Part shown: positions 55,946 through 63,986 of the stretch, in pieces | How positions within the stretch are numbered: position 1 is the stretch's first letter | Layout of the letters: each line of letters opens with the position of its first letter | Assembly: GCA_009694285.1 (NCBI GenBank) | Contig: SHVK01000004.1 | Location: 25,364 to 89,363 of the forward strand | DNA length: 64,000 nt | DNA from: Candidatus Nanopelagicaceae bacterium | GTDB taxonomy: Bacteria > Actinomycetota > Actinomycetes > Nanopelagicales > Nanopelagicaceae | Reading direction: 5' to 3' | Position numbers and translations under genes: made by a program | The notes under the pieces: model-generated | What the model saw: the letters and a program-made list of their open reading frames with translations, nothing else | Told to the model about the DNA's origin: nothing | The model's database searches: none

Positions 55946-57580
55946 TTAAGCGTCTGGCACTCCCACATAAACTTTTACCTGCGCCCCAGCGGGCAAGTTG
56001 GTCCCGGCTTTTGGAGACATTTCTCGGACTGTGCGTGTGGCTTTCCCAGAGTTTGGTGATTGATCAAAAATTTGCGCAACTAAATCAAGTGCAGCGAGCG
56101 CACCAGTCACTTGTTCTGCTGTTAATCCCGTTAATTCTGGAACTTTCCGTGCGTACTTTGCTGGATTTAGCACCATCGCAAGTGTCTGAGGCAATGGAAT
56201 TGCTCTGGCACTGCCATCAGGATTTTTAATTAACCATTCAGGTGCCACACAATCATTTGGGACGCATGGCCGATGGATCCAAGCGCGTATATTTCCACCA
56301 CCTTTAATCGTTCTTGGTGAAATTAAATAAATTCCATCCCCAGTAAATTTGTCCTCACTTAATGTTGAGTTTTGTAATATTGGAGATACTAATCCAAAAG
56401 AAATTTCACCAGTCGACAATGGGTAATTTGATATAGGAGCACCAAGATAAATCGTTAATACCTGTCTCGCAGCTATTTTAGTACCAGTAGCAAATGCAAA
56501 CTTTTCATCCCTTAAGTCAAGGGAGGTATCGCGAATGCTCCAATTTGAAATATCAATCTCTTTATCTGTTTTGTTATGCAAAAGTACGTATTCCCCAAAT
56601 GGATTTTCGTTACTTAATGGGGAATTACTATTCATCCACACCTCTATTGCATCTAAAGGTGTCAAATCATTTGGGCAGAGAGTTTTAGACCAAAATCCAA
56701 CTTTTGCTTCGACTGCGCTGTTTAACAAAGCCAAATACTTGAAATTGTGAAAATACTCATTCGTAGAGTTTGGGAACCAAAGTGATAAACCTGCGGCTAA
56801 TAATTTAGCTTGTACATCGATAGTGAATTTTCCTTCACTGTCTTTTGCGTAAATTGTTCTAAACGGCCGGGCAACTTCTTCGTAATTGTTAGATGAAGCA
56901 TAATTAGTCGCCCGCAACTGCACTTCACTACCAATTGGCAACATTTTTCTCATCAAGTTTGTCGCTTCATCTGCGCCGCATTGTGAAATGTGATCAGGTT
57001 TGGTTGTTTCAGTTGCCTGAATACCGATCTGCCTAACTTCTAATACTCCCCGACAGGTTTTCACTTCAACGGTATCACCGTCGGTCACCGCTTGGACAGT
57101 GCCTGTCTCCCAAATGCTTTCACCTTCAAATTCAATACCTGGTGGGCATTCCACTGATGGTGTAACAGTTGGCCGGCTATTTGCAATTTCTTTTATCGAA
57201 ATAACGGCCTCATTAATCTCTTTATGAAGTGCGAGTAGTTGAGTCATTAACGTTGCTGCTTGCACGGCTATCTGCAAAATAACAGCTACCTTTCGTTGCA
57301 ACAATCCCCGTGCTGAGGTCAAATAAATTGCTTGCTCGGCTAGCGTATTTCCAGGTGGATCCGCTTTAATCTGCAAAAAATCTTCATGGGCCGGGCCTGC
57401 TTCCTCGATGGCAATTTTTAAGGCACTTATTTGTTGATCAATTTTTGATTTCAAATCGATTCTTGTTTGCACAGATGCTGAAACGCTTAGTACCACTTCT
57501 GCTGCCTCTGATTGCCAGGCAAGGTTGACACTTGCCAAGCAAGTACACAATAGGAAAACTATAATTGATTTTTTGTTCAT
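55946..57580 (-). CDS. Secreted SNase-like protein with lamin-tail and PASTA domains
   Basis: A 544-residue exported multidomain protein. Signal peptide to about residue 27, helical region (30-130), staphylococcal-nuclease-like domain (about 155-300: 'TDGDTVEVK', 'VRQIGIQATET', 'VARPFRTIYA'), lamin-tail domain (about 315-430: 'EYVLLHNKTDKEIDISNWSIRD'), and a C-terminal PASTA domain (about 480-544, 'VPELTGLTAEQVTGAL'). In the nuclease domain the Arg-35- and Glu-43-type residues are present, but the calcium ligand usually Asp-40 is a Gln (IQATE in place of IDxPE). So it could be an extracellular wall-bound nuclease, or an inactive one. PASTA suggests binding to peptidoglycan. It overlaps the EamA gene by four bases. 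Confidence 0.8.
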   Translation of the reverse strand: MNKKSIIVFLLCTCLASVNLAWQSEAAEVVLSVSASVQTRIDLKSKIDQQISALKIAIEEAGPAHEDFLQIKADPPGNTLAEQAIYLTSARGLLQRKVAVILQIAVQAATLMTQLLALHKEINEAVISIKEIANSRPTVTPSVECPPGIEFEGESIWETGTVQAVTDGDTVEVKTCRGVLEVRQIGIQATETTKPDHISQCGADEATNLMRKMLPIGSEVQLRATNYASSNNYEEVARPFRTIYAKDSEGKFTIDVQAKLLAAGLSLWFPNSTNEYFHNFKYLALLNSAVEAKVGFWSKTLCPNDLTPLDAIEVWMNSNSPLSNENPFGEYVLLHNKTDKEIDISNWSIRDTSLDLRDEKFAFATGTKIAARQVLTIYLGAPISNYPLSTGEISFGLVSPILQNSTLSEDKFTGDGIYLISPRTIKGGGNIRAWIHRPCVPNDCVAPEWLIKNPDGSARAIPLPQTLAMVLNPAKYARKVPELTGLTAEQVTGALAALDLVAQIFDQSPNSGKATRTVREMSPKAGTNLPAGAQVKVYVGVPDA

Positions 57581-58410
57581 GAAAGTGATAACGCGACTGC
57601 TGCGCCAAGAGCAAGTATCACGCCGGTAACTTGGATCTTATGCAACCTTTCATGCAAAATAAATCTGGCAAGAATTGCAGTAGTGGCAGGGTATAAAGAT
57701 CCAAGTACGGCGATAATAGCCAGCATTCCATTTTGCGAGGCAATTTGAAATATTCCATTTGCGCCTGCATCAAGTATGCCTGAAATGATAACCAGTGCCC
57801 AAGGATAATTACTGCGCTCAAATTTACGAACAGTTGTTAATACAACACCAAGTACCAGTATTGATGAGAACCAACGTGCGATTGTTGCGGTCCAAATTCC
57901 AGAATCATCACTAGATGTTCCAATCAAAGTTAAATAGGTACCGATTAAAGTTCCACTAGTAAGGGATATGGCAATTGTTGAAAATGCCACTTTTTGATGT
58001 GCATTTACTTCTTGACTAACAAGAATTACGGCCATTGCTGCGGCAATCATTCCAATTACTGCGAGCGGACTTAAGATTTCACCATTTAACAATCCTGAAA
58101 ATACTGGAATGGCAGCAGACATTACTGCCGTTATTGGAGACACAATCCCCATTGGCCCGCGTTTGAGCGCTACATAGAGACACCCAATTGCTGTGGCTCC
58201 AATAGCACCAGCCAATCCTCCAATTATAAATGTTTCACTACTTAACTCACCTGGCACCAGAAAAATTGCAACGCCAGTTAGTACTACCGAACCTACTGGG
58301 TAAGCAATGACTAAGACCTGCATTACTGATCTTTTACGTGAGGCTATCCCTCCCATAAAATCAGCAACACCCCAGGTTAAGCTGGAAAGTAACGCTAACG
58401 CTGCGCCCAC
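57577..58410 (-). CDS. EamA-family (DMT) transporter
   Basis: About ten hydrophobic helices in two five-helix halves, as in drug/metabolite (EamA) transporters; 277 residues. The N-terminus 'ALALLSSLTWGVADFMGGIASR' is typical. Substrate unknown. GTG start with AAGGAAG upstream. A ten-codon upstream reading frame (MEPVEPVKEV) made by a 9-base duplication ends in a TAGTG overlap with this start, which could couple translation. Confidence 0.87.
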   Translation of the reverse strand: MGAALALLSSLTWGVADFMGGIASRKRSVMQVLVIAYPVGSVVLTGVAIFLVPGELSSETFIIGGLAGAIGATAIGCLYVALKRGPMGIVSPITAVMSAAIPVFSGLLNGEILSPLAVIGMIAAAMAVILVSQEVNAHQKVAFSTIAISLTSGTLIGTYLTLIGTSSDDSGIWTATIARWFSSILVLGVVLTTVRKFERSNYPWALVIISGILDAGANGIFQIASQNGMLAIIAVLGSLYPATTAILARFILHERLHKIQVTGVILALGAAVALSLS

Positions 58411-58421
58411 TACACTTCCTT

Positions 58422-58439
58422 CACTGGTTCCACTGGTTC
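58422..58439. repeat. 9-bp duplication upstream of EamA gene
   Basis: Two copies of cactggttc lie in the divergent leader between the EamA gene and the TrmH gene. Confidence 0.6.
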
Positions 58440-58514
58440 CATAGGTCTCTACAGGCTTTCTGACAACTTCGCTTTGCTAATGCTAACAAGGAAGATTGGG
58501 TATCGCTGATACAA

Positions 58515-59174
58515 ATGAGTGACCCAGGCGCAGGAGAGTTCTACCCATTTATTGGTGTTGGACCACACCCAAAACCTTGGCCTGTGGGTGAGCAATTTGA
58601 TCCAGAACTGCTAGAAAATGGCGATCAGCGAAATGTTTTAGATGAATATCGCTATTGGACCGTCGCTGCCATCGTTGCAGATTTAAATACAAAACGAACT
58701 CCACTTCATATTGCAGTAGAAAATTGGAAACATGATTTAAATATTGGTTCTTTGATTAGAACCGCAAATGCTTTTAACGTCGGTGGTGTACATATAGTTG
58801 GGAAGCGGGATTGGAATAAGCGCGGAGCAATGGTCACTGATCGATATTTAATCGTGCATAACCATGCAAGTATCCCTGAGTTCGCAGAATGGGCGACTGA
58901 AAATAAGTTACCCATAATTGGCATAGATAATATTGAAGTTAGTCTTCCGCTAGAAAATCGTCCACTGCCAAAAGTTTGCGTTTTATTTTTTGGTCAAGAA
59001 GGATCTGGGATGTCAGATGAAGCAGTTTCGATTTGTCGCGAAGTTCTCGCAATTAATCAATATGGCTCTACCAGATCAATTAATGCATCAGCCGCGGGAG
59101 CTATAGCAATGTATGCCTGGGGTTTACAACACCTATCCCCAGAAAACGGCACTGACAATATCGGTGAAAGATAA
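58515..59174 (+). CDS. TrmH-family RNA 2'-O-methyltransferase
   Basis: SPOUT methyltransferase for tRNA or rRNA ribose. The trefoil-knot motifs are visible: 'HDLNIGSLIRTANAFNVGGVHIVG' near 76, 'LFFGQEGSGMSDEAVS' near 163, and 'INASAAGAIAMYAW' near 192. 219 residues; no N-terminal L30-like substrate domain. The exact target nucleotide cannot be told. Confidence 0.9.
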   Translation: MSDPGAGEFYPFIGVGPHPKPWPVGEQFDPELLENGDQRNVLDEYRYWTVAAIVADLNTKRTPLHIAVENWKHDLNIGSLIRTANAFNVGGVHIVGKRDWNKRGAMVTDRYLIVHNHASIPEFAEWATENKLPIIGIDNIEVSLPLENRPLPKVCVLFFGQEGSGMSDEAVSICREVLAINQYGSTRSINASAAGAIAMYAWGLQHLSPENGTDNIGER

Positions 59175-59220
59175 CAAACCAACTGCTAACCATCCGGATG
59201 ACGCTGTTGTGCTCACCTAC

Positions 59221-60141
59221 TTATTCTACAATTTCTAAACTGTCGCGTAGATGGCGGCCCTGTGAAATTGCAGTCCCAACTAAAACCACTAATCCACCAA
59301 CTGGTTCATTCCAGCTCAATGGTTCTCCGAGAAGTACAACACCAGCTGTGACGGCGACAATTGGAGTCATATACGCGACTGAACTTGTGATAGAACTACC
59401 AACAATTGAAAGCAATCTAAAATGCCAAATCGGTCCTAATCCTGAAGTTATCGCACCCAGAGCAATAATCGAAATTATTGAGATTGGCATAAATTCAAAT
59501 TTATTTATGCCCCCCATTATGAAAAAGGGTAACAGAATAAATCCACCGAAAGTTACTTGCAACACAGCCAGGACTTCCGGTCTTGCTTTAAGTGGAAATA
59601 CAAACTTAGTTGTGTACGGATATGTAATTCCATAAAAAGTAACTGCAACAACTAATGCCCCAATTGCCCAAGGCGCGTTGTCTCCTAAACCTCTCCAGAC
59701 TCCAAAAACGGTCGCAACACCTATAAAGCCAATAAACAAACCTAAAACTTGATGGCTTTTGATTTTCTCATGCCTAAAAAAGAACATGATTGCCAACAAT
59801 GTAGTCAAGGGAGTTGTCGAGTTAATAATCCCAGCGAGAACAGAAGTCACATTTGTTTGCGCCAGTGCGATTAACGTTCCAGGAATTACATTTGTCATTA
59901 GTGCAAGCGCAAATACATGCATCCATAATTTTCGATCACGTGGAATTTTTATCTTCTTTATTAAAATAATTACCCAAATCGTCGTCGCACCACAGAGGCA
60001 ACGTAGAAATGAAACTCCGACGGGATTTAAAAATTTAAGCGCTTGCTCAATAAACAGGAAGGAGCAGCCCCAAAAAACCCCAATTGCTAAAAATAGGTGC
60101 AACCATTTTTCATCGCCACCTACTTTTTGGTTTTTACTCAA
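59221..60141 (-). CDS. EamA-family (DMT) transporter
   Basis: Ten-helix drug/metabolite transporter, 306 residues, with 'FWGCSFLFIEQALKFLNPVGVSFLR' near residue 20 and 'SITSSVAYMTPIVAVTAGVVLLGE' in the second half. Start is TTG, overlapping the stop of the upstream mannonate-dehydratase-like gene by four bases (TTGA), so the two are coupled. The partner suggests export or import of a sugar acid (inference). Confidence 0.87.
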   Translation of the reverse strand: MSKNQKVGGDEKWLHLFLAIGVFWGCSFLFIEQALKFLNPVGVSFLRCLCGATTIWVIILIKKIKIPRDRKLWMHVFALALMTNVIPGTLIALAQTNVTSVLAGIINSTTPLTTLLAIMFFFRHEKIKSHQVLGLFIGFIGVATVFGVWRGLGDNAPWAIGALVVAVTFYGITYPYTTKFVFPLKARPEVLAVLQVTFGGFILLPFFIMGGINKFEFMPISIISIIALGAITSGLGPIWHFRLLSIVGSSITSSVAYMTPIVAVTAGVVLLGEPLSWNEPVGGLVVLVGTAISQGRHLRDSLEIVE

Positions 60142-61193
60142 TGGTTGGTAACAACCTCAATCAAGGCTTGAATATACCCAATTGCATGAGCTCTGCCTCG
60201 ATGGCCATAAGCGCTATCTCCTGTGAGCGTTGGCGTGTGGTCATCCAAGATTGAACCCGTGTAACCGTGCTTATGTAAAGCTTTTATTACCTCATATGGT
60301 TTGTAATTTCCCTCACCTAAGAAACATTCTTTGAATAGTGGAAATTTTCCTTCAACATCTCTTAAGTGAATGTAGGCAATTTTATTTTTAGGAGCAAATC
60401 GATTAACTGCGTCCATTACTGAGTTCTCGCCATCCATTTCAGACACTGTTCCCAAACATAATTCTAATTTAAGATTTGGAGAATCAACAATATTAACTGC
60501 GCGCTCTAAATTATCTACACTAGTTAGAATCCGGGCAATGCCATGAAGTTCTTGCGCTGGTGGATCATCTGGGTGGAAACAAATGACTACGCCTGACTCT
60601 TCGCAAGTTTTAATTATTCCTTTTATAAAATACTCAAAATTTGCCCACATCTGATCGACAGTTAAAGTATCGACCCCAAGTTTTACAAATGAACCACGGG
60701 TGAAAGTATCTTTTAGATTTACATTGCGTTCATCACGTCGGGCAACCCAAATCTCTGAATCTCTTGATCGATCTAAGACAACTGAATGATCATAAACAGA
60801 TACGTAAGCACCGCCTCGACCATAGTTGCCCATATCGGTACGCCAAACAATTTGTGGCATCCAGTGCATTCCAAGAATTGGTACACCGGCTTCGCCTAAT
60901 GCTCTGATCGTACTTTTCATATTTTCTAATTGTTCGTCTCGTCCGGGCAGTCCAAGCATTAATTTGTCATAAAAATGATTAGGTACATTTTCAAAAGATT
61001 CAACTTTTACTCCAGCAGCGTGCACCGGTGCCAAATATGCCTTCACATCGGCAGCGTCCCACTTAACATCACCTTTGATATCAGGGGTCTGGAATGAGGC
61101 TCCTTCGCAACCTAGTTGCAAGGCAAAATCCAAATACTCCTTGTCATTTCCTGGGTGTTGACCAACCGCTACACGCATCTTTGGACTTGGCAT
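60138..61193 (-). CDS. Mannonate dehydratase-like TIM-barrel enzyme
   Basis: 351 residues, TIM-barrel fold. The 'CFHPDDPPAQELHGIARIL' motif near residue 225 and 'LCLGTVSEMDGEN' near 260 match the mannonate dehydratase (UxuA) family; acidic and histidine metal ligands in 'YIHLRDVEGKF' and 'ILDDHTP' are seen. I use the ATG at 61193 (MPSPKMRVAVGQHPG), with GGGGAG a few bases upstream; an ATG one codon earlier is equal. The longer ORF of 388 residues extends into the divergent mmsA region and is not family-like. Sugar-acid isomerase is the alternative. Confidence 0.8.
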   Translation of the reverse strand: MPSPKMRVAVGQHPGNDKEYLDFALQLGCEGASFQTPDIKGDVKWDAADVKAYLAPVHAAGVKVESFENVPNHFYDKLMLGLPGRDEQLENMKSTIRALGEAGVPILGMHWMPQIVWRTDMGNYGRGGAYVSVYDHSVVLDRSRDSEIWVARRDERNVNLKDTFTRGSFVKLGVDTLTVDQMWANFEYFIKGIIKTCEESGVVICFHPDDPPAQELHGIARILTSVDNLERAVNIVDSPNLKLELCLGTVSEMDGENSVMDAVNRFAPKNKIAYIHLRDVEGKFPLFKECFLGEGNYKPYEVIKALHKHGYTGSILDDHTPTLTGDSAYGHRGRAHAIGYIQALIEVVTNH

Positions 61194-61280
61194 CATTACT
61201 CCCCTAGATTGTGAATCAGCGGAAATACTATCCTTGCTAATAGGACAAAAGGAATATCTATCCACTTCCAGAATTGGGGA

Positions 61281-62774
61281 ATGACCGTGAAGCAGATCCA
61301 CCACTGGATTGCCGGAAATGAATTTAAGGGAGCATCAGGGCGCACTGGCGATGTTTATGATCCAGCGACGGGAGAGATTTCCGGAAAAGTAGATTTTGCA
61401 AGCAACTCTGAAGTTGATCACGCTGTCTCAATTGCTAAGACAGCTTTCGCAGAGTGGAGCACGACCTCAATAACAAAACGTACTCAAATAATGTTTACAT
61501 TTCGCCATTTATTAAATGAACGCAAAGCAGAGATCGCTGCGCTGATTACAAATGAGCACGGTAAAGTTTTAGCAGATGCACTTGGTGAAGTAACTCGTGG
61601 TCTTGAAGTTGTTGAGTTCGCTTGCGGAATTCCACATTTACTAAAGGGTGGATACTCCGAAGGTGTTTCAAATGGAATTGATGTTTACTCAATTCGGCAA
61701 CCTTTAGGAGTTGCGGCAATAATTTCACCATTTAATTTCCCAGCGATGGTGCCGATGTGGTTTTTCCCAGTTGCAATCGCCGCAGGTAATACTGTAATCA
61801 TCAAGCCAAGTGAAAAAGATCCATCAGCAATTAATCTCATTGCCGCGTTGTGGAAAGAAGCCGGACTTCCAGATGGAGTTTTTAATGTTGTACATGGTGA
61901 CAAAGTTGCCGTTGATCGGATTCTCGAACATCCTGGTATCTCCTCTGTTTCTTTTGTTGGATCTACAACTATTGCTAAATACGTTTATGAGAATGCTGCA
62001 AAAAGTGGGAAACGCGTGCAAGCACTTGGTGGCGCAAAAAATCACATGCTTGTTTTGCCAGATGCTGATTTAGATTTAGCTGCAGATGCAGCAATCAATG
62101 CTGGCTTTGGTTCTGCCGGTGAGCGTTGCATGGCCATCTCTGCTGTTGTTGCAGTTGAACCAATTGGTGATTTACTTGTTGCGAAAATCGCCGAGCGGAT
62201 GAAAACTCTTAAAACTGGTGATGGCCGTGAAGGCAGCGATATGGGACCTCTTGTTACTAAAGCCCATCGCGACAAAGTTGCTTCCTATTTAGATGCAGGA
62301 GTTAAATCAGGTGCCACTCTGGTTGCCGATGGTCGGGAAACAATTTTCGCCGGTAAGGCTGCAGGTTTTTGGCTGGGACCAACGCTTTTTGATCAGGTAA
62401 CTCCAAAGATGAGCATTTATGCTGATGAAATCTTTGGCCCAGTACTTAGTGTGCTGCGGGTAAAAAGTTATGACGAAGGTTTAGCGCTGATTAATAACCA
62501 TCCCTACGGTAACGGGACTGCGATTTTCACTAATGATGGTGGTGCTGCTCGTAAATTCCAAAATGAAGTGCAGGTTGGAATGGTTGGAATCAATGTTCCA
62601 ATTCCAGTTCCAGTTGCTTACTACTCCTTTGGTGGCTGGAAAAACTCACTCTTTGGCGATACTCACGCACATGGAAGTGAGGGAGTGCATTTCTTCACTC
62701 GTGGGAAAGTTGTTACCAGTCGCTGGTTAGACCCAAGTCACGGTGGCATCAATCTCGGATTCCCACAAAATTAA
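61281..62774 (+). CDS. mmsA: CoA-acylating methylmalonate-semialdehyde dehydrogenase
   Basis: Oxidises (methyl)malonate semialdehyde to acyl-CoA in valine, inositol or sugar-acid breakdown. ALDH-fold motifs: 'ISPFNFPAMVPMWFFPVAIAAGNTVIIKPSE' (described by its key N and K) near residue 150, 'GAKNHMLVLPDADLD' near 252, catalytic Cys in 'GSAGERCMAISAV' near 283, and 'DEIFGPVLSV' near 380. The ATG has GGGGA abutting it; the GTG two codons later (61287) has a proper 6-base spacing and may be the real start. An SDR gene follows. Confidence 0.92.
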   Translation: MTVKQIHHWIAGNEFKGASGRTGDVYDPATGEISGKVDFASNSEVDHAVSIAKTAFAEWSTTSITKRTQIMFTFRHLLNERKAEIAALITNEHGKVLADALGEVTRGLEVVEFACGIPHLLKGGYSEGVSNGIDVYSIRQPLGVAAIISPFNFPAMVPMWFFPVAIAAGNTVIIKPSEKDPSAINLIAALWKEAGLPDGVFNVVHGDKVAVDRILEHPGISSVSFVGSTTIAKYVYENAAKSGKRVQALGGAKNHMLVLPDADLDLAADAAINAGFGSAGERCMAISAVVAVEPIGDLLVAKIAERMKTLKTGDGREGSDMGPLVTKAHRDKVASYLDAGVKSGATLVADGRETIFAGKAAGFWLGPTLFDQVTPKMSIYADEIFGPVLSVLRVKSYDEGLALINNHPYGNGTAIFTNDGGAARKFQNEVQVGMVGINVPIPVPVAYYSFGGWKNSLFGDTHAHGSEGVHFFTRGKVVTSRWLDPSHGGINLGFPQN

Positions 62775-62785
62775 TCGAAATCTAA

Positions 62786-63556
62786 ATGCCAAATAAAAAT
62801 AAGATCGCAATAGTTACCGGAGCTACCGCAGGTATCGGTCGTGCAATTGCAATTGATTTTGCGAAAGATGGCTTTCATGTCGCAGTTTGTGGAACTAACT
62901 CTGAGCGTGGCGCTGAAACTGTTGAAATCATTAAATCAACTGGTGGCTTAGCCACTTTTCATGCAGGTGATGTTTCATCTCCTAGTGATGTGGCAACTCA
63001 AATGACCGAGATCTCTCAATTAAAAGATGAAGATCAAAAACTAAAGCAAATTGCAGTTCTAGTTAATAATGCTGGGCATTGCCAAGTAAAAGCAATATTA
63101 GATATCACCCCAGAAGAAATTAAACGGATGTTTGAAGTTCACGTACTAGGTGCATACCTATACATCCAAGCAGTTGTACCTTTTATGAAAGCAAATAATT
63201 ATGGGCGAATAATTAATATAACTTCATCAAATGGTGCAGGCGCAAGTGAATTTACTTCACATTACCAAGCAGCAAAAGCGGCACAACATTCCTTCACTAA
63301 AAGTTGTGCTTTAACATTTAGGAGCGACGGGATAACGGTAAACTCAGTTTCACCTTCAACAGTTATTACAAAACTCTTTTTCGAAAATGATGATAATTAC
63401 AAAAAATATTTGGGTCGCAGTGCTGCAGATGAATTAGCTCGCCGTGAAGTTGCCACTCCAAAAGGCTTAGTTACCGTAGAAGAAGTTGCCCGAGTGGTTT
63501 CCTTTTTAGCAAACGATGCTTCAGGGCGTATCAACGGAGAAGTAATCGGCGTTTAA
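62786..63556 (+). CDS. SDR family oxidoreductase
   Basis: 256-residue short-chain dehydrogenase. 'TGATAGIGRAIAIDFA' near residue 11, 'NNAGHCQVKAILD' near 92, and catalytic 'SSNGAGASEFTSHYQAAKAAQHS' (Ser, Tyr-x3-Lys) near 150-165. It is in line with mmsA and likely acts in the same breakdown pathway (perhaps 3-hydroxyacid oxidation), but the substrate is unknown. The last gene before the gene-free stretch. Confidence 0.87.
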   Translation: MPNKNKIAIVTGATAGIGRAIAIDFAKDGFHVAVCGTNSERGAETVEIIKSTGGLATFHAGDVSSPSDVATQMTEISQLKDEDQKLKQIAVLVNNAGHCQVKAILDITPEEIKRMFEVHVLGAYLYIQAVVPFMKANNYGRIINITSSNGAGASEFTSHYQAAKAAQHSFTKSCALTFRSDGITVNSVSPSTVITKLFFENDDNYKKYLGRSAADELARREVATPKGLVTVEEVARVVSFLANDASGRINGEVIGV

Positions 63557-63629
63557 AAATTGACCTGCTTTTTAATTCTCATCAATTCTTTGTAAGCGTG
63601 TCGCAGTGATTTCAAAAGTATTTGCCTTA

Positions 63630-63668
63630 ACTTATGAGTAAGACCCCTGAAAACATAAGTTTCAGGGG
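63630..63668. other. Overlapping inverted repeats (mutually exclusive hairpins)
   Basis: A 7-base pair ACTTATG (63630-63636) / CATAAGT (63654-63660) and a 9-base stem CCCCTGAAA (63644-63652) / TTTCAGGGG (63660-63668) interlock, so one can form only if the other opens. Either strand can make them. It could be a switch or attenuator between the SDR gene and the RNA to its right. Confidence 0.5.
63644..63668 (-). terminator. Strong hairpin, possible terminator of the minus-strand RNA
   Basis: CCCCTGAAA/TTTCAGGGG stem with a seven-base loop. The bases after it on either strand are only moderately U-rich (UCUUACUC on minus, CCUUCUCU on plus), so it may be a weak terminator for both the RNA and the SDR gene. 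Confidence 0.4.
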
Positions 63669-63974
63669 CCTTCTCTAGCCGGCGCGCACATTCCCATGTA
63701 GCTTCGCTTTATCAAAGAGTGGCTTTCCTCTTCAATAATGCCTGTGACAGTTTCCCGTCACGTACATAGAGCGCCTTCTACGGCTCGAACCCGTTGTGCC
63801 TGACGTCCGCTTAGCCGACTACGTTTCCCTTGAATATTGCTATTCAATGAACATCAGTTCCTGATCCGACCCTTCAATGCTATTCGCTTGCGCTACTTAC
63901 TTTGAAGTTAGGGTATGTCTACTCTCTTGGAGAATGCTCGCGCAAGGGGGGTAGCACTTGAATTGACAATTATT
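63644..63974 (-). ncRNA. Candidate structured non-coding RNA, family unassigned
   Basis: The stretch from 63557 to 64000 has no reading frame of note. On the minus strand it forms at least nine hairpins (by eye). Two have GNRA tetraloops on long perfect stems: TTGAATA-GCAA-TATTCAA (63830-63847) and GTGACGG-GAAA-CTGTCAC (63744-63761). A third is ACAT-GGGA-ATGT (63688-63699). Others are at 63923-63933, 63853-63865, 63805-63819, 63780-63794, 63715-63732 and 63933-63958. G-U pairs in two stems would be A-C mismatches on the plus strand, which argues for the minus strand. A TATACT -10 box at 63981-63986 and the hairpin at 63644-63668 bound a transcript of about 330 bases. I found no tRNA-like arm, RNase P or tmRNA signature. 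Confidence 0.6.
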
Positions 63975-63980
63975 TTCTAA

Positions 63981-63986
63981 AGTATA
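63981..63986 (-). promoter_or_regulatory. -10 box of the candidate ncRNA
   Basis: TATACT on the minus strand, with transcription expected to start near 63974. The -35 region lies near or beyond the right edge. Confidence 0.35.

Noticed and set aside
63630..63668. True H-type pseudoknot
   Set aside because: There are no bases between the two 3' arms to cross a 7-bp stem, so the folds must be alternatives.
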